Notes: generated by a model not told the origin, from the sequence alone. DNA of 64,000 bases from Dactylorhiza incarnata (GCA_033032865.1 JAWHQI010000013.1:4216001-4280000), one strand, 5' to 3'; counted from the first letter of the stretch, positions 32,801 through 43,866 are shown. Program-made: numbers and translations.

Positions 32801-34617
32801 TTTTCCATAATTTTGGAGTAAGTATTCTTGGTGGTTCCTTCATAAATCTTCAAGTTTGGATAAATGATAAATATTAAAAGTAGAGTACATTTTCTTATTG
32901 TAAAATTGTGACACTCTAGATTTACTGTTATTTGGGCATCATAGATTTATCATAATTTTATGGGAGTCATATCATAATAATCCCTTATACTTCATGCTCA
33001 TATTCATACTTGGCAAATATTGGAGAAATTTAAATAAATGCTAAAATATTGAGGAAAAATATGATTCTCCGGATCTAGTCTTATAATGCCATGGTAGCCC
33101 TCCAGTAATAATCTTGTGTCATGAGGATGAATATTTGGAGTACTTCTACTTAATAGCTTCATATAGTTAGTTTGGTCTGGGTATAGTAAAAATGTGAAAC
33201 TTGGGTATTTAGGGGCCTACCAAGTGGAAGTGGCATGTAATTGGTGTACATGGTCAGGTTGAGGAGATTGAAGGTCACCAGAAGGAGTTTAGGTGATGAG
33301 GGTATGCTTGGTGAGTTAAGGGTAAAGTTGTGCTCGGGATTAACGAAAGATCATCTTTCCCGTGGGGAGTCATAAAAAACTTAGGGTAGTCCAAGTGTAA
33401 TGATAGGAAGAGTGTTCTTATGGGTAGATACCAATAACAATAAGTGTCTTGTGAAAGGGAGCCTTGGGGTGTCATCCCATTGTGGTTCCTAGTACCGTAG
33501 TGAGCCCCTCACAAGGTAATCCTAGGGAAGTCCAAGATTAACCATAAATTATAGGGTTAAGTTGTATACAAGATTAATTTAGTAATATACTCACTCACAC
33601 TCCGTTGTCATGGGTATGTTACTTGGTTTGGTTTTACGATCGGTAGGCTCGTGGTTGAAGTAGCGGACTAGTTAGTCTGGTGAGCTTGTGACTCAGTAAT
33701 GCTTGTTGGTACGGACGGGTTGGTCCGGCGAGCCGTTGGCTCGGAAGGTTATGATGACGGGCAGCTTAGCCCGTGGAATTTATGGCTCGGGATATAGTAG
33801 CATGTTTCCATGTGCATGAAGGTGGTGGGTCTTCGGTATTGGACGGTCGTTCACACCGACGTCAATACGTTGACTCGGCAAGTGTGGAATTTGCACTTAG
33901 CCATGAAAGTCTGGTGGTCCAACCAGTAAGAGTATGCAGATGCTCTGCGGTTTTGCGTTGAGGCGTACGATAGGTCTAGGATAGGTAGTGTGAATACCAA
34001 CTTAGAGGTGGGCAAGGCCCAACCCATTTGCTACTACGGGAGTACCCTGGGAGTCTTGCTAGCTCCAAAAAGGGGGAACTAAATGTATGTGCGCATAGAG
34101 TCGAAGTGTGTGAGTTGCACTTGTGTGAACATAGCATAAACTGCATAACTCTACATGTCATGGCATAAACATTGCATTTCAACCCCTACCCCTATCGTAT
34201 AAATTGGTTATGGGACTCTTTATACGATGGGCCTTGCTAAACCACCCCTTGGTCTATTGGTTTGTATGGGCATTCCTATAAATCAATGGTTACTTTTCTA
34301 TTATATATATGTCATTACTTTCTGCACCTTACTTGTTCTTTACCCTATTTTACTTACTGCTTCAATTATCTATATACATATGTGTAGTTATAGAAACATT
34401 CCCTGTAGATTATGCCCATGTCACCTGCTATTGTTTATACCCCCTTGATGTCCTCTGCTTCGTCCTTCCCGCACGATGCCTAGGAGTCACCGGGGGAGGG
34501 GTGGGGGATTGGCTTAGTCTTTTGACTAACGGTCGGTGGACCTTATCATTTTAGGGTACCGAGGAGATACTGCAGCACCAGAGGCCGGTGCAGACGGAGG
34601 CGGCCAGTCTAGTACAA
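29872..34617 (+). repeat. gypsy LTR K, first segment
   Basis: Collinear with 7903-9021 and 15614-18652. It has no gene, only short frames such as 30446-30769 that the L copy does not share. It differs from L by the CGA cluster at 31253-31590, which L lacks, and by lack of the TAGCGC cluster, which L has. Confidence 0.8.
31253..31590 (+). promoter_or_regulatory. TTCGTCGAAC repeat cluster in gypsy LTR K
   Basis: About fifteen copies of TTCGTCGAAC-like words (TTCGTCGAACTGA, TTCGCCGAACGCA, TTTGTCGAACTGA) in about 340 bp, spaced 15-35 bp. The words are the same as in U3 of copia elements A and B. No clear TATA box follows. Confidence 0.5.
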
Positions 34618-36100
34618 TGAAGAGTCCCATTTACATACACATTTATGGACTCATCTGGGCCGATTATCTAGTCTATACACTACACTTTAGGCATGTTTCA
34701 TTCATATAAGTTATTCCTTGATAAGTGCAGTCTTAGGCCCGTTTCGGTGTGCAGTTCCGCTCCTCGTTATTGGGGGTAAGCACATGGTGCTCCCCTTCCA
34801 TTTCTCTATGTTTATCTGGTGCTGGAGGTGTATTCCCAGCTATTTTTATCTTGTATGCAGGTGGCCGGATTATCTTGTATCCAATTTTCTCCCAGAATTC
34901 ATGACTGTGTGAAATGCACGGTCGTGCGTTTTCCTTGACACATGGGCTGTTGCGGTCGTGCGCTCTGATCTGGGCAGAAGACGATCGATCTGAATTTAGT
35001 CGTGCGTTTTACGCACGGGCGGTTTCACCCGTGCGTGAGTAAAACGCACGGTTGGCCTGTGTTCTCCATGTTTTTGGTCATTCTGAATTTACCCGTGCGT
35101 TTGTACGCACGGGCGGATTTGCCCGTGCGTGGGTAAAACGCACGGGCGGCGCTGCGTCTCTCTCAAGCCCGATTTTATCATATAATAACGCATGGTTCAC
35201 GCACGGTCGTGCGTTCGACCGTGCTTGACCATTTTTCTGCCTGTTTAGTATAAAATGCAGATTACATCACAGAGCAGCGAGAGAGCGGAGAGGGGAGCGG
35301 GAAATTAGGTCCTTCCCGCCGTTCCTGAGGTCTGAAGGCTTCTCCTTCACCTCCACCACCAAAGAGGCCATTTTCCGGCGTTTTCCACCACCATACTTCC
35401 ATTCGGGAGTGTTAGCAAGCATCCTCCGCCAAGTGCTCAAGGATTCCTCATCGTGGGAAGCCATAGAAGAGCTGTAGGTCTTTGGAGCAGTGACAGCCTC
35501 CATCGAATCAGCACACCAACAGAGGGCCGAGCCCGGAGAGAGCCCGACAACCTCTTATTCCGGCCGAGAACCCAAGACGCGGTGATTTCTTCCTATTGGT
35601 CTTCTCTAAACTTTATGTTTGTGTTTTCCTTGTGATTGTTGTAATGAACTATCATTTAGCTTTATGTTATAAATCTTGTGTGATGTTCATGTGCAATGAT
35701 ACGGTGATGCGAGAATAGCACATTCTTTGCTGTGTTTTTCTGAGATTTGTTGTGTGTGAAGCCCTAGCAATTGCTAGTGGTGTTGCTTGGAGAAGAGGTG
35801 TGTGCGACCCTCACCCGTCATAGTTACTTTCCGTCCACGCGCCTCCCGAAGCATGGCATCGCGGTTGTTGCATCCACCTCGCCTTGCGAAGCGGAGTTTT
35901 GACCCGCATCTCTCTTTTCTGCACTAGCTTAGGAAACCCAAAATCAATGCCCTTGTTTTTCCTTTATTCGCTCATATAACGATCGATTCACCACACGTTT
36001 CGTTCACCAGAACCTGTATTCCTTGAGAGACGATATTCGGGGAAGCTATTCCCAATTTTATTACTTGACAGCGACCGGTGCACTTGCTGAATACGCATCA
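34618..36100 (+). repeat. 5' LTR of E
   Basis: TGAAGAGTCCCATTTACA ... AATACGCATCA. The start reads TGATAAGTCCC in the 3' copy. Palindrome cluster 34916-35225 and TATAAAAT at 35249-35256. Confidence 0.88.
34916..35256 (+). promoter_or_regulatory. CGTGCG/CGCACG palindrome cluster and TATA box, E 5' LTR
   Basis: GTGCGTTTTACGCACGGGCG, CCCGTGCGTGAGTAAAACGC, CCGTGCGTTTGTACGCACGG and GCACGGTCGTGCG are among more than ten CGTGCG or CGCACG words in 310 bp, ending just before TTAGTATAAAATGC. The spacers between arms (TTTTA, TTTGTA, GGGTAAAA) are also repeated. Inferred promoter. Confidence 0.58.
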
Positions 36101-36102
36101 AG

Positions 36103-36124
36103 TTTTTGGCGCGGTTGCTTGGGA
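36103..36124 (+). other. primer-binding site of E
   Basis: TTTTTGGCGCGGTTGCTTGG follows the LTR by two bases. It resembles the TTTGGCGCCGTTGCC site of Athila/Tat-type plant gypsy elements, with changes. Confidence 0.75.
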
Positions 36125-36226
36125 ATGCATGCGTGATCATTTCGTGTTTGTGAATCGATTGTTTTCGATTGGGTCTTTTATTCTTCTTAATTTCCTCTTT
36201 TTCATGCTATTTTCTTCTTCTATATC

Positions 36227-37375
36227 ATGTGGGCACATTTGAATATCCGATGTCGTTGGTGTGGGGACACATCCCACGCTAGTGATAGGTGTCCCAAAGA
36301 GTAAGGTGTTGTTCAGAAACCGTACGGGTCCCATAAATCTTTTGGCTCCTCTACTGCGCCTCCGATGTCGCACTATTACATGGCCACCGCACCTTGGGTG
36401 CCGGCGAAGCCGGTGAAGCAGTGTTTATTTTGCAAAAGTAGAGAGCATGCCTTGAAAGACTGTGCTGCATACCTTCGCCAACTGGAGGATGACGATGAGC
36501 CGGATATCCGGATCGTCCCATCCTCGAATTCGGTGAACGCAGCTCCTTCTTCTGGTTACGTGTCACTTCCACCTTCACTTTTTGAAGGCTCTGGAATCGA
36601 CATGTGTATCAGTGTCCCTCATGACCCTGTTTCTGATGCGACCCCCCATACGTCTTCGGTTCATGTACCACTTTGCGTGGATTTGTGCCCTTGTGTGGAG
36701 AGTGAGCCCGAACTCTTAAGAAGCGCGTCTTCTCCCACTACACACGAAACTATATCTATTTCTGATGTTATCATTGAGGTCAATTTGCAGGATGTTGCAG
36801 ACCTGCGCAGTGTCGTGCCCACTCTCATGGAGGCGGACAGTCTCGATTGTGCTGAAGCAACCATTTCGGGCCAGTGCGAGAAAGTCCAAGTTATAGAGGA
36901 GGCCATTGCGTGCGTTGTTGAGTCTAGTGAAATCTTCGATGATATCATCAGTTTGTCCTTACTGCACCCAATGGGGGATGAAGCCGGGATTATCCCCTCA
37001 GATAAGATTTCTTTTAGTTTTTCTTCCAATTTATTTCCTGACCCCCTTTCTTTATGTACAAGAATGCAGGATGCCCCTCCTCCGGTTGATCAGACCTTAT
37101 GCACGGAGGAGCCGAAAGCCTGGCAGGATGAGGAAGGTACAGTGAAGGAACATCTTGTTGCCTCATCATCGTTGGTGCTTCCCCTTGAGGATTGGTTACA
37201 AGGGGGCAAGCGGTTCTTCTTTGAAGACATAATACTGGAGGAGAAGAAGAGAGCGAAACAAGAGGAGATTTGGGGTTGGAGGATGAGCATCCTACTTAAT
37301 TTCCGCCCCTACTACCAGGTCCCCGGACCTTTCTCTTTCATCAGTTGTTACTACTTCAAATCAGCCTATAGCTGA
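36227..37375 (+). pseudogene. element E zinc-knuckle protein (two CCHC motifs, one in-frame stop)
   Basis: A frame opens at ATG 36227 and encodes CRWCGDTSHASDRC, a perfect C-x2-C-x4-H-x4-C knuckle. A TAA at 36302 interrupts, and the same frame continues from ATG 36365 for 336 residues. The second knuckle CLFCKSREHALKDC is at about residue 20 of that part, about 40 codons downstream of the first knuckle's end. The rest is acidic and Ser/Val-rich with no domain I recognise, ending in a hydrophobic tail (YYFKSAYS). It is perhaps a gag-derived nucleocapsid protein of a parasite element. The 3' part alone may still be translated from 36365. I cannot name the protein further. Confidence 0.6.
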
Positions 37376-39019
37376 TTTATTTTGAGCTTGTAATAATAAT
37401 TAGGATTTATTAACTTTTGCATATTCCTAGACTTTATAAACTTCTTAATACATGTATTTGGTCCACCTTTAAGGACGTTAAACAAAAGGGCTTCTTGGGA
37501 GACAACCCATGGGAACCACCCGGTTCCGTTTGCTTAGTCTTTGTCTTTTAGTCCTGTTTTTCTTTTCTTTTTGCTAACATCGCAGGTTAAAGCTCCCGTG
37601 TGGTGGATGCGGAAGGAGAAAACTTGAAGAAGGAATTACCGCACTTCTGGCATGCTCATTTATGAGCATAGGTCCACTCTACCCATATTTTCCTTATTCC
37701 AGAATTCCGTATTTTATTTAGTTTTGATCAAGTCTAGGGGAGAGGGCCTTTGCTTGCGCTACATGCACATTCATGTTAGAATGTTATGTTAGGAAAATTA
37801 TATTGATTATCTCTTTGCATAACGCACACCACACATGTTTTATTTTTACTCGTGCGCAATTATCGTGTAAGTGCTTGATGTATGTGTTTAGAAATTTGAT
37901 TGTTAGTTGAGGATTGTGTGGCTGAACAGGACATGACCCATGCGGTGCTTCTAGTAGAGCGCTCACGCAGCATAAAAATTCACGTAGAATAGATTTAATT
38001 ACAAAGTTATAGTTTTATTTACTTCATTTGTGTAATTACCTAATACTCTACTCAAACGGTGAATTTGGTGAATCTAGCGGTAGCCCTGGGTCGAGTGTAG
38101 AAGAGTTGTTAGCCTCATGTTGTTTGAGTTGGAAGGAGAGGAGACCTCGCTCGGAGGTTAAGAACTTGCCTCAAGCTATTTTCAAAATGAGTGCGTTGAA
38201 TGATCTTGTTGGGAGCATGACGTAGGCCATCATTTGGTCCGGTTGAGCTTTGATTTCCCAACCTAATATCAACCTTTGCTAGCCTCGTTGAGCCTTACCT
38301 TTCCTATTTGTTAAACTCCACCAAACTTTCACCAAGACCACATATCCTAACCTAAAACGCATTAGAGTCAAGCTTTGAAATTTATACATTTTGTTGATGA
38401 TTGTGCGATGCGGAGTAATAAAAATTTGGAGGTGCGATGTGGTGTGTACGCGCAGAAAAATGAAAAAAATTTTGATTGATCCTAACTTATGTTATTATGG
38501 ATCTAAAAAAAAGAGAGAGTTAATGAACTCTAAACAGAATGGAACCATAAGTATGGTAGTCTCATGCACACCATAGTGCTTAATTGAAGTCTGGGGGAGT
38601 GTGCTTCAAGGTGAAGATGTTAAGGTTGATTATTGTTTATTTACCGGAGGTTGGGTGCGTTTAGCCTACGTTCTTCTACTCCATTACCGTACCTCAACCC
38701 AAGCCAAAGTCTAGCCTAAAAGCCCTACTGATTCTTGATAAGATCGTCTCATATAGTGGAGAAGGTGTGAAAGGGCAAGCATATGACCATCGACCTTGAT
38801 GGATTTCTTGGAGAGCTCTTTCTTGAGATCCAATTTGAACAACGCTCACCTCAGAGTCTTGGCTGAAGTAAACCTTGTTCAACAAACACCTCCCAATTGG
38901 ATTGAAGATATTCCAACCAATCCCTGTTGATTTGAAAGGCCTGACCCTGCAGCTTGCTCATTATATTACTTTGTGACCTTTGGTACTGATATCAATTGAA
39001 TAATGATTTTGGTCACGAG
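37376..39019 (+). other. non-coding interior of E with extra polypurine-like tracts
   Basis: No coding frame. CTTCTTGGGAGACAACCCAT near 37490 resembles text common in non-coding parts of Athila/Tat elements. Purine tracts AAGTCTAGGGGAGAGGG (about 37730) and GAAGTCTGGGGGAGTGTG (about 38587) repeat the theme of the terminal tract at 39836. Confidence 0.55.
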
Positions 39020-39299
39020 AACCCTAAACCCTAAACCCTAACCCATAAACCCTAAACCCTAAACCCTAAACCCTAAAACCCTACACCCTAAACCCTAAAC
39101 CCTAAAGCCTAAACCCTAAACCCTAAACCCTAAACCCTAAACCCTAAAACCCTAAACCCTAAACCGTAAACCATAAACCCTAAACCATAAACCCTAAACC
39201 CTAAACCCTAAACCATAAACCCTAAACCCTATACCCTAAACCCTAAACCCTATACCCTAAACCCTAACACCCTAAACCCTAACACCCTAAACCCTAACC
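39020..39299 (+). repeat. interstitial telomere-like array (CCCTAAA)n inside E
   Basis: About 280 bp of CCCTAAA units (plant telomere TTTAGGG on the other strand), with variants ACCCTAAC, CCATAAA, CCGTAAA and CCCTATA. It lies about 540 bp before the 3' LTR of E, in one orientation throughout. Confidence 0.95.
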
Positions 39300-39835
39300 T
39301 GTGTACGCCAAAGGCGCGAAGCGAAGATGATAACATTGCTAGTCTTCTGGGAATGGATGTGGTGGCATTCCCGTTTCAATATTGAGGTCTTCCTCTTGAC
39401 ACTTGCAAGCTGAACAGAGTTCACTGCCAACCACTGGTTGATCAAGTCAGTTAGGGAGGTAGACGAGATATGGAAAGGGACAGGTAAGGGACAGACGCCT
39501 ACTACTGACTAGTGATCAAGGCTTTTCGGATAATCCTATTGGCTTCATCCGAATAATGAGAATTCGAGCTTTGCTTTCGACAGGCCGGTCTCTTAGCTAT
39601 TTTCCCTAGGGCGCGACAGTTCGATTCACCAATAATTCACCTCAGAGTAGTTGTATTTTGTATTTTACACTTGTAGAAGTTCTTAAAATATAGTCTTTGT
39701 TTTAAAATCTTTTCTACTTTATTTTTACGATAGTTATTTCTTTACTTCCCATCGTGTTTTTCCTGCGCAGATGCTTCTTTAACGTGCACTTTTCTACCAT
39801 AGGATTAAGTGTTTGCCCGAGACGTGCAAACGGGT
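39300..39835 (+). other. non-coding 3' end of E interior
   Basis: No reading frame or repeat that I recognise between the telomere-like array and the polypurine tract. Confidence 0.5.
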
Positions 39836-39848
39836 AAGTCTGGGGGTG
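39836..39848 (+). other. polypurine tract of E
   Basis: AAGTCTGGGGGTG immediately before TGATAAGTCCC. Confidence 0.8.
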
Positions 39849-41332
39849 TGATAAGTCCCATTTATACACATATTTATGGACTCATCTGGGCCGATTATCT
39901 AGTCTATGCACTACACTTTAGGCATGTTTTCATTCATATTGGTTATTCCTTGATAGGTGCACTCTTAGGCCCGTTTCGGTGTGCAGTTGCGCTCCTCGTT
40001 ATTGGGGGTAAGCACATGGTGGTCCCCTTCCATTTCTCTATGTTTATCTGGTGCTGGAGGTGTATTCTCAGCTATTTTTATCTTGTATGCAGGTGGCCGG
40101 ATTATCTTGTATCCAGTTTTCTCCCAGAATTCATGACTGTGTGAAACGCACGGTCGTGCATTTTCCTTGGCGCATGGGCTGTTGTGGTCATGCGCTCTGA
40201 CCTGGGCAGAAGACGATCGATCTGAATTTAGTCGTGCGTTTTACGCACGGGCGGATTTGCCAGTGCGTGAGTAAAACGCACAGTTGGCCTGTGTTCTCCA
40301 TGTTTTTGGTCATTCTGAATTTACCCGTGCATTTGTACGCACGGGCAGATTTTCCCGTGCGTGGGTAAAATGCACGGGCAGCGCTGCGTCTCTCTCAAGC
40401 CTGATTTTATCATATAATAACGCACGGTTCACGCACGGTCGTGCGTTCGACCGTGCATGACCATTTTTCTGCCTGTTTAGTATAAAATGCAGATTACATC
40501 GCAGAGCAGCGAGAGTGTGGAGAGGGGAGCGGGAAATTAGGTCCTTCCCGCCGTTCCTTTGGTCTGAAGGCTTCTCCTTCACCCCCACCACCAAAGAGGC
40601 CATTTTTCGGCATTTTCCACCACCATCCTTCTATCCGGGAGTTTTAGCAAGCATCCTCCGCCAAGTGCTCAAGCATTCCTCGTCGTCGGAAGCCATAGAA
40701 GAGTTGTAGGTCTTTGGAGCGTTGACAGCCTCCATCGAATCAGCACACCATCTGAGGGCCGAGCCCGGAGAGAGCCCGACAACCTCTAATTCTGGTCGAG
40801 AACCCAAGACGCGGTGATTTCTTCCTATTGGTCTTCTCTAAACTTTATGTTTGTGTTTTCCTTGTGATTTTTGTAATGAACTATCATTTAGCTTTATGTT
40901 ATAAATGTTTTGTGATGTTCATGTGCAATGATGCGGTGGTGCGAGAATAGCACTTTCTTTGCTGTGTTTTTCTGAGATTTGTTGTGTGTGAATCCCTAGC
41001 AATTGCTAGTGGTGTTGCTTGGAGAAGAGGTGTGTGCGACCCTCACCCATCATAGTTACTTTCCGTCCACGCGCCTCCCGAAGCACGGCATCGCAGCCGT
41101 TGCATCCACCTCGCCTTGCGAAGCGGAGTTTTGACCCGCATCTCTCTTTTCTGCACTAGCTTAGGAAACCCAAAATCAATGCCCTTGTTTTTCCTTTATT
41201 CGCTCGTATAATGATCGATTCACCACACGTTTCGTTCACCAGAACCTGCATTCCTTGAGAGACGGTATTCGGGGAAGATATTCCCAATTTTATTACTTGA
41301 CAGCGACCGGTGCACTTGCCGAATACGCATCA
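39849..41332 (+). repeat. 3' LTR of E
   Basis: Nearly identical to 34618-36100. Palindrome cluster at 40143-40460, in which several CG sites read TG or CA compared with the 5' copy (for example GTGCATTT for GTGCGTTT). TATAAAAT at 40481-40488. Confidence 0.88.
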
Positions 41333-41337
41333 TACAG

Positions 41338-41663
41338 GAGCACCAATTTCGGGATCAGTGAGTGATTAGTAGTTTGCTTCCGCGAGTGACCTTATAGTGA
41401 GGATATGATGTACTGGGCATGAGCCATCTTTATTATTGTAACCTTTGTTATTTCAGTTATACCATGTGGACATTTATATATATAGCATGTGATTTGTGGA
41501 CTTGAACTTTTATTGTTTGTTTATACTTTTCTTCTTCTGTGATCGATATGGCCGGCAGGATCGACGTTTTGTAGTGGCGACCTTCCCGTGTGTTGGTGTC
41601 ACCGCAAAGCGGCGGTTCTGGGCATAAGACCCAGGTTTGCAAAGGAAAAAATGGGGTCTTACA
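41338..41663 (+). repeat. gypsy LTR K, end segment
   Basis: Continues after E with GAGCACCAATTTCGGGATCA and ends GGGGTCTTACA next to the GATAC duplication. Confidence 0.78.
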
Positions 41664-41668
41664 GATAC

Positions 41669-41934
41669 AACATCAGCTACAAGATTACAACCTCAATGTA
41701 AGTAATTCTCCTTTGTATTGTGACTCATTTAGTGTTATCTCTATAGCTAAGAATCCTGTCTCACATAGTAGGACTAAGCATATAGAGATAAGGTATCATT
41801 TTATTATAGAGCATGTTAAAAGTGAAGATATATGCCTTGAATTTGTCCCCACTGACAAACAAGTAGTTGATATCTTTACAAAGCCATTGGATGAGGAAAG
41901 TTTAATGCTTTTAAAATTGATCTTTGTATGTTAA
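41669..41934 (+). pseudogene. pol: element C RNase H, last part
   Basis: Resumes after the second GATAC: LQDYNLNVSNSPLYCDSFSV, HSRTKHIEIRYHFIIEHVKS, EFVPTDKQVVDIFTKPLDEE, stop TAA at 41932. This is the conserved end of copia pol. Confidence 0.85.
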
Positions 41935-42464
41935 ATCTAGAATATATTTTATACTGTCAAATTATCTATCTTGCTCATTATGTTATTCTTAAGCTTTATT
42001 AAAAATTGTACACATGTATCACAAGCTTTGATAGGATAAGTTGCTATCTAAGACACTTAGTAGCATGTTTAGAACTAGAAATTATCCTAAGTATATGATT
42101 CACTGATAGGCAGTAAGGTCAGCTGAAACAGCTGAGAAAGTTCCAGCTGAACCGCTGAGACAGCTGAGACGGCTAAAATTGTCTCAGCGGTTGATAATAT
42201 CTTGTACCAGCGGATTGTCATTCTGTCTCAACGGTTCCGTTGAGACAGGCTGGTTAAATTAAAACATGCCCTAATTGACATGTCCGCAATGTAAAATCAA
42301 TCAAATTGATTACTCTAATGAACATATACACTTAGGACAAATCTAAACCTAAGACCAGCTACTATAAATAGAAAAATGTTGATTAATTAATTACATCCTT
42401 ATTAACCAAGCCGACGAGACAAACCCTCCTCCATTCCGTCTCAGCGACTTGTCCTTCTGTAGCA
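41935..42464 (+). promoter_or_regulatory. element C spacer with CCGCTGAGAC cluster and TATA box upstream of the env-like ORF
   Basis: Between the pol stop and the env-like start lie AACCGCTGAGACAGCTGAGA, GTCTCAGCGG, GTCTCAACGG, CCGTTGAGACAGG (42150-42250), then TATAAATA at 42363 and CCGTCTCAGCGAC (42435). These words are those of C's own U3 (55318-55510). The ATG at 42465 is about 95 bp past the TATA. I infer an internal promoter for a subgenomic env-like RNA. Confidence 0.45.
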
Positions 42465-43127
42465 ATGACGCCAAAGATGGAAAAAGATCTTCAGGAAGGT
42501 TATGAGATAGTTCGAAATGGATTTCAGCATGCCCCGGTAGAGATAAGAGAAGTGATTCAACTTCTATCCGACCAAGGACTGGAATATGTTCTATCTGAGC
42601 CATCCATAATTCTCAGAACTGAAGTTCTAGAATTCTTCAATAGTGCCAAGATGTCTTCCTCGAATTCTTCACTCAAGGCCAAAATAGGAAGCATAAAGAT
42701 AAAAATCTCTCCAAGGAAGATGGAGAAGGCCCTTCAGCTGACCTCTTACAGTGAAGAAGAGGAAGAAGAGGTATCTAAAATAGATAAAGATCAAGCACTA
42801 CAGTGGTGTGAGTATAGTGATGTCAAGATTGGCTCACTAAAGAGAAAGTTATTCAATAAGAGGGGCAAGGTGCTCTCTGATATAGTTGGCAAAGCAGTAT
42901 TATGTAAGCTTGGATCACATGACACAATTTCCAAACATATGATTGAATTGATGTCTAGAGTAATTCTACAGAAGAAGGCATCATGGGTAGCTATGCTATT
43001 TCAAAGGATCAGAGAATGTCTGCAGGCCCCAACCTAGGCAGAATTCTCTCACTCTACCTTCTAAACACCTACCTAGAGGATTTTGACAAGACAAAAGGAA
43101 CAACCCTTCATTACTTGAAGAGGATTG
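42465..43127 (+). pseudogene. element C env-like / plant-transposon-protein ORF, 5' part
   Basis: Opens MTPKMEKDLQEGYEIVRNGF. A helical region contains VIQLLSDQGLEYVLSEP, an acidic block SYSEEEEEEVSK, and the conserved LSDIVGKAVLCKLGSHDTI then MIELMSRVILQKKASWVAML, which matches C2 (about 6180-6290). Near 43000 a frameshift moves the sequence into another frame (PNLGRILSLYLLNTYLEDFD). Cut at 43127 by B; the rest is at 52934-54770. I see no clear signal peptide or membrane segment in this part, so 'env-like' is by position only. Confidence 0.6.
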
Positions 43128-43368
43128 TGAAGTATCTAGTTGCCAACCTAAATCACCTAGAGGGGGGTGAATAGGTGATAACTGCGGCTTTTGTGGAATT
43201 AAAAACTTGATAAAATAGAACGCACAGAAAGCAAATCACAAGCACGGATAACACAAGGAATTTATTGTGGTTCCCCGTTCTTGGGTACTCCACTTGCCGG
43301 CCTCGCCAATCTAGCACCACAGCTAGACTTGACTACTTCACTATAACTCGGATCAAGAATGATCTTAC

Positions 43369-43515
43369 AATCTCGGAGTCAACACTCCTACAACTCTGAG
43401 ACAAATCTCCTACAAACTCAGAGAAAATCCCTCTTACAACTCGGAGAAAAACCTCTCCTACAACTCGGAGACAAAACTCTCCTACAACTCAGAGAAAAAA
43501 CTCTCCTACAACAAA
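43369..43515 (-). repeat. minisatellite, ~23-24-bp unit, in B 3' LTR
   Basis: CTCCTACAACTCGGAGACAA and variants (CTCAGAGAAAAAACTCTCCTA) repeat about six times. The unit contains CTC...GAG inverted words. The same array is at 51207-51347. Confidence 0.85.
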
Positions 43516-43866
43516 TGTAAATTGAGATTGATACAATACTTATCAATACAATAACAGATCTGAAAACCCTGAGAGATCTTCTTCCTTCTTGAGGCTTGAA
43601 AATCTTTGACTTGTTGTCGATGAGGAAGAATTGAAAATAACTCAGATCTGACCTTTTACAATTCGACTTGATCCAATAGATACAGTAGAGGATGGAGCAA
43701 TGATCAATCGAACCTTTTCTTCCACTAGAGACAATTGATTCAGAACAATAGATCGATCTCCAACAATGGCGACAGGCAGCGAAACTTTCTCGTTCTTACG
43801 GATCGAATAGAAATTATGGTTAAGATTAGAATGATTGATTCTGTTGAATAATCCTTAAAAGAGAGC

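Larger units (their letters stand above)
34618..41332 (+). mobile_element. non-autonomous gypsy-type element E (LARD-like), nested in K
   Basis: LTRs 34618-36100 (1483 bp) and 39849-41332 (1484 bp), flanks TACAA (34613-34617) and TACAG (41333-41337), one mismatch. The primer site is of the Athila/Tat kind (TTTTTGGCGCGGTTGC). The 3.75-kb interior has one zinc-knuckle ORF, a telomere-like array and no protease, RT, RNase H or integrase. The LTRs are very alike, so the insertion is fairly recent. Confidence 0.85.
29872..41663 (+). mobile_element. solo Ty3/gypsy LTR K (~5.07 kb without E), nested in C
   Basis: Begins TGTAACATCCCCC and ends GGGGTCTTACA (TGTAA/TTACA inverted ends), with the target duplication GATAC at 29867-29871 and 41664-41668. 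Same family as the LTR of L. No internal primer site or pol is seen, and the LTR start occurs once, so I read it as a solo LTR of unusual length, split by E at 34617. Confidence 0.82.

Noticed and set aside
36661..37029. Minus-strand 122-residue frame
   Set aside because: Shadow of the zinc-knuckle ORF of E on the opposite strand.
39020..39299. A chromosome end
   Set aside because: The CCCTAAA array is short, degenerate and has retrotransposon sequence with an LTR on both sides.
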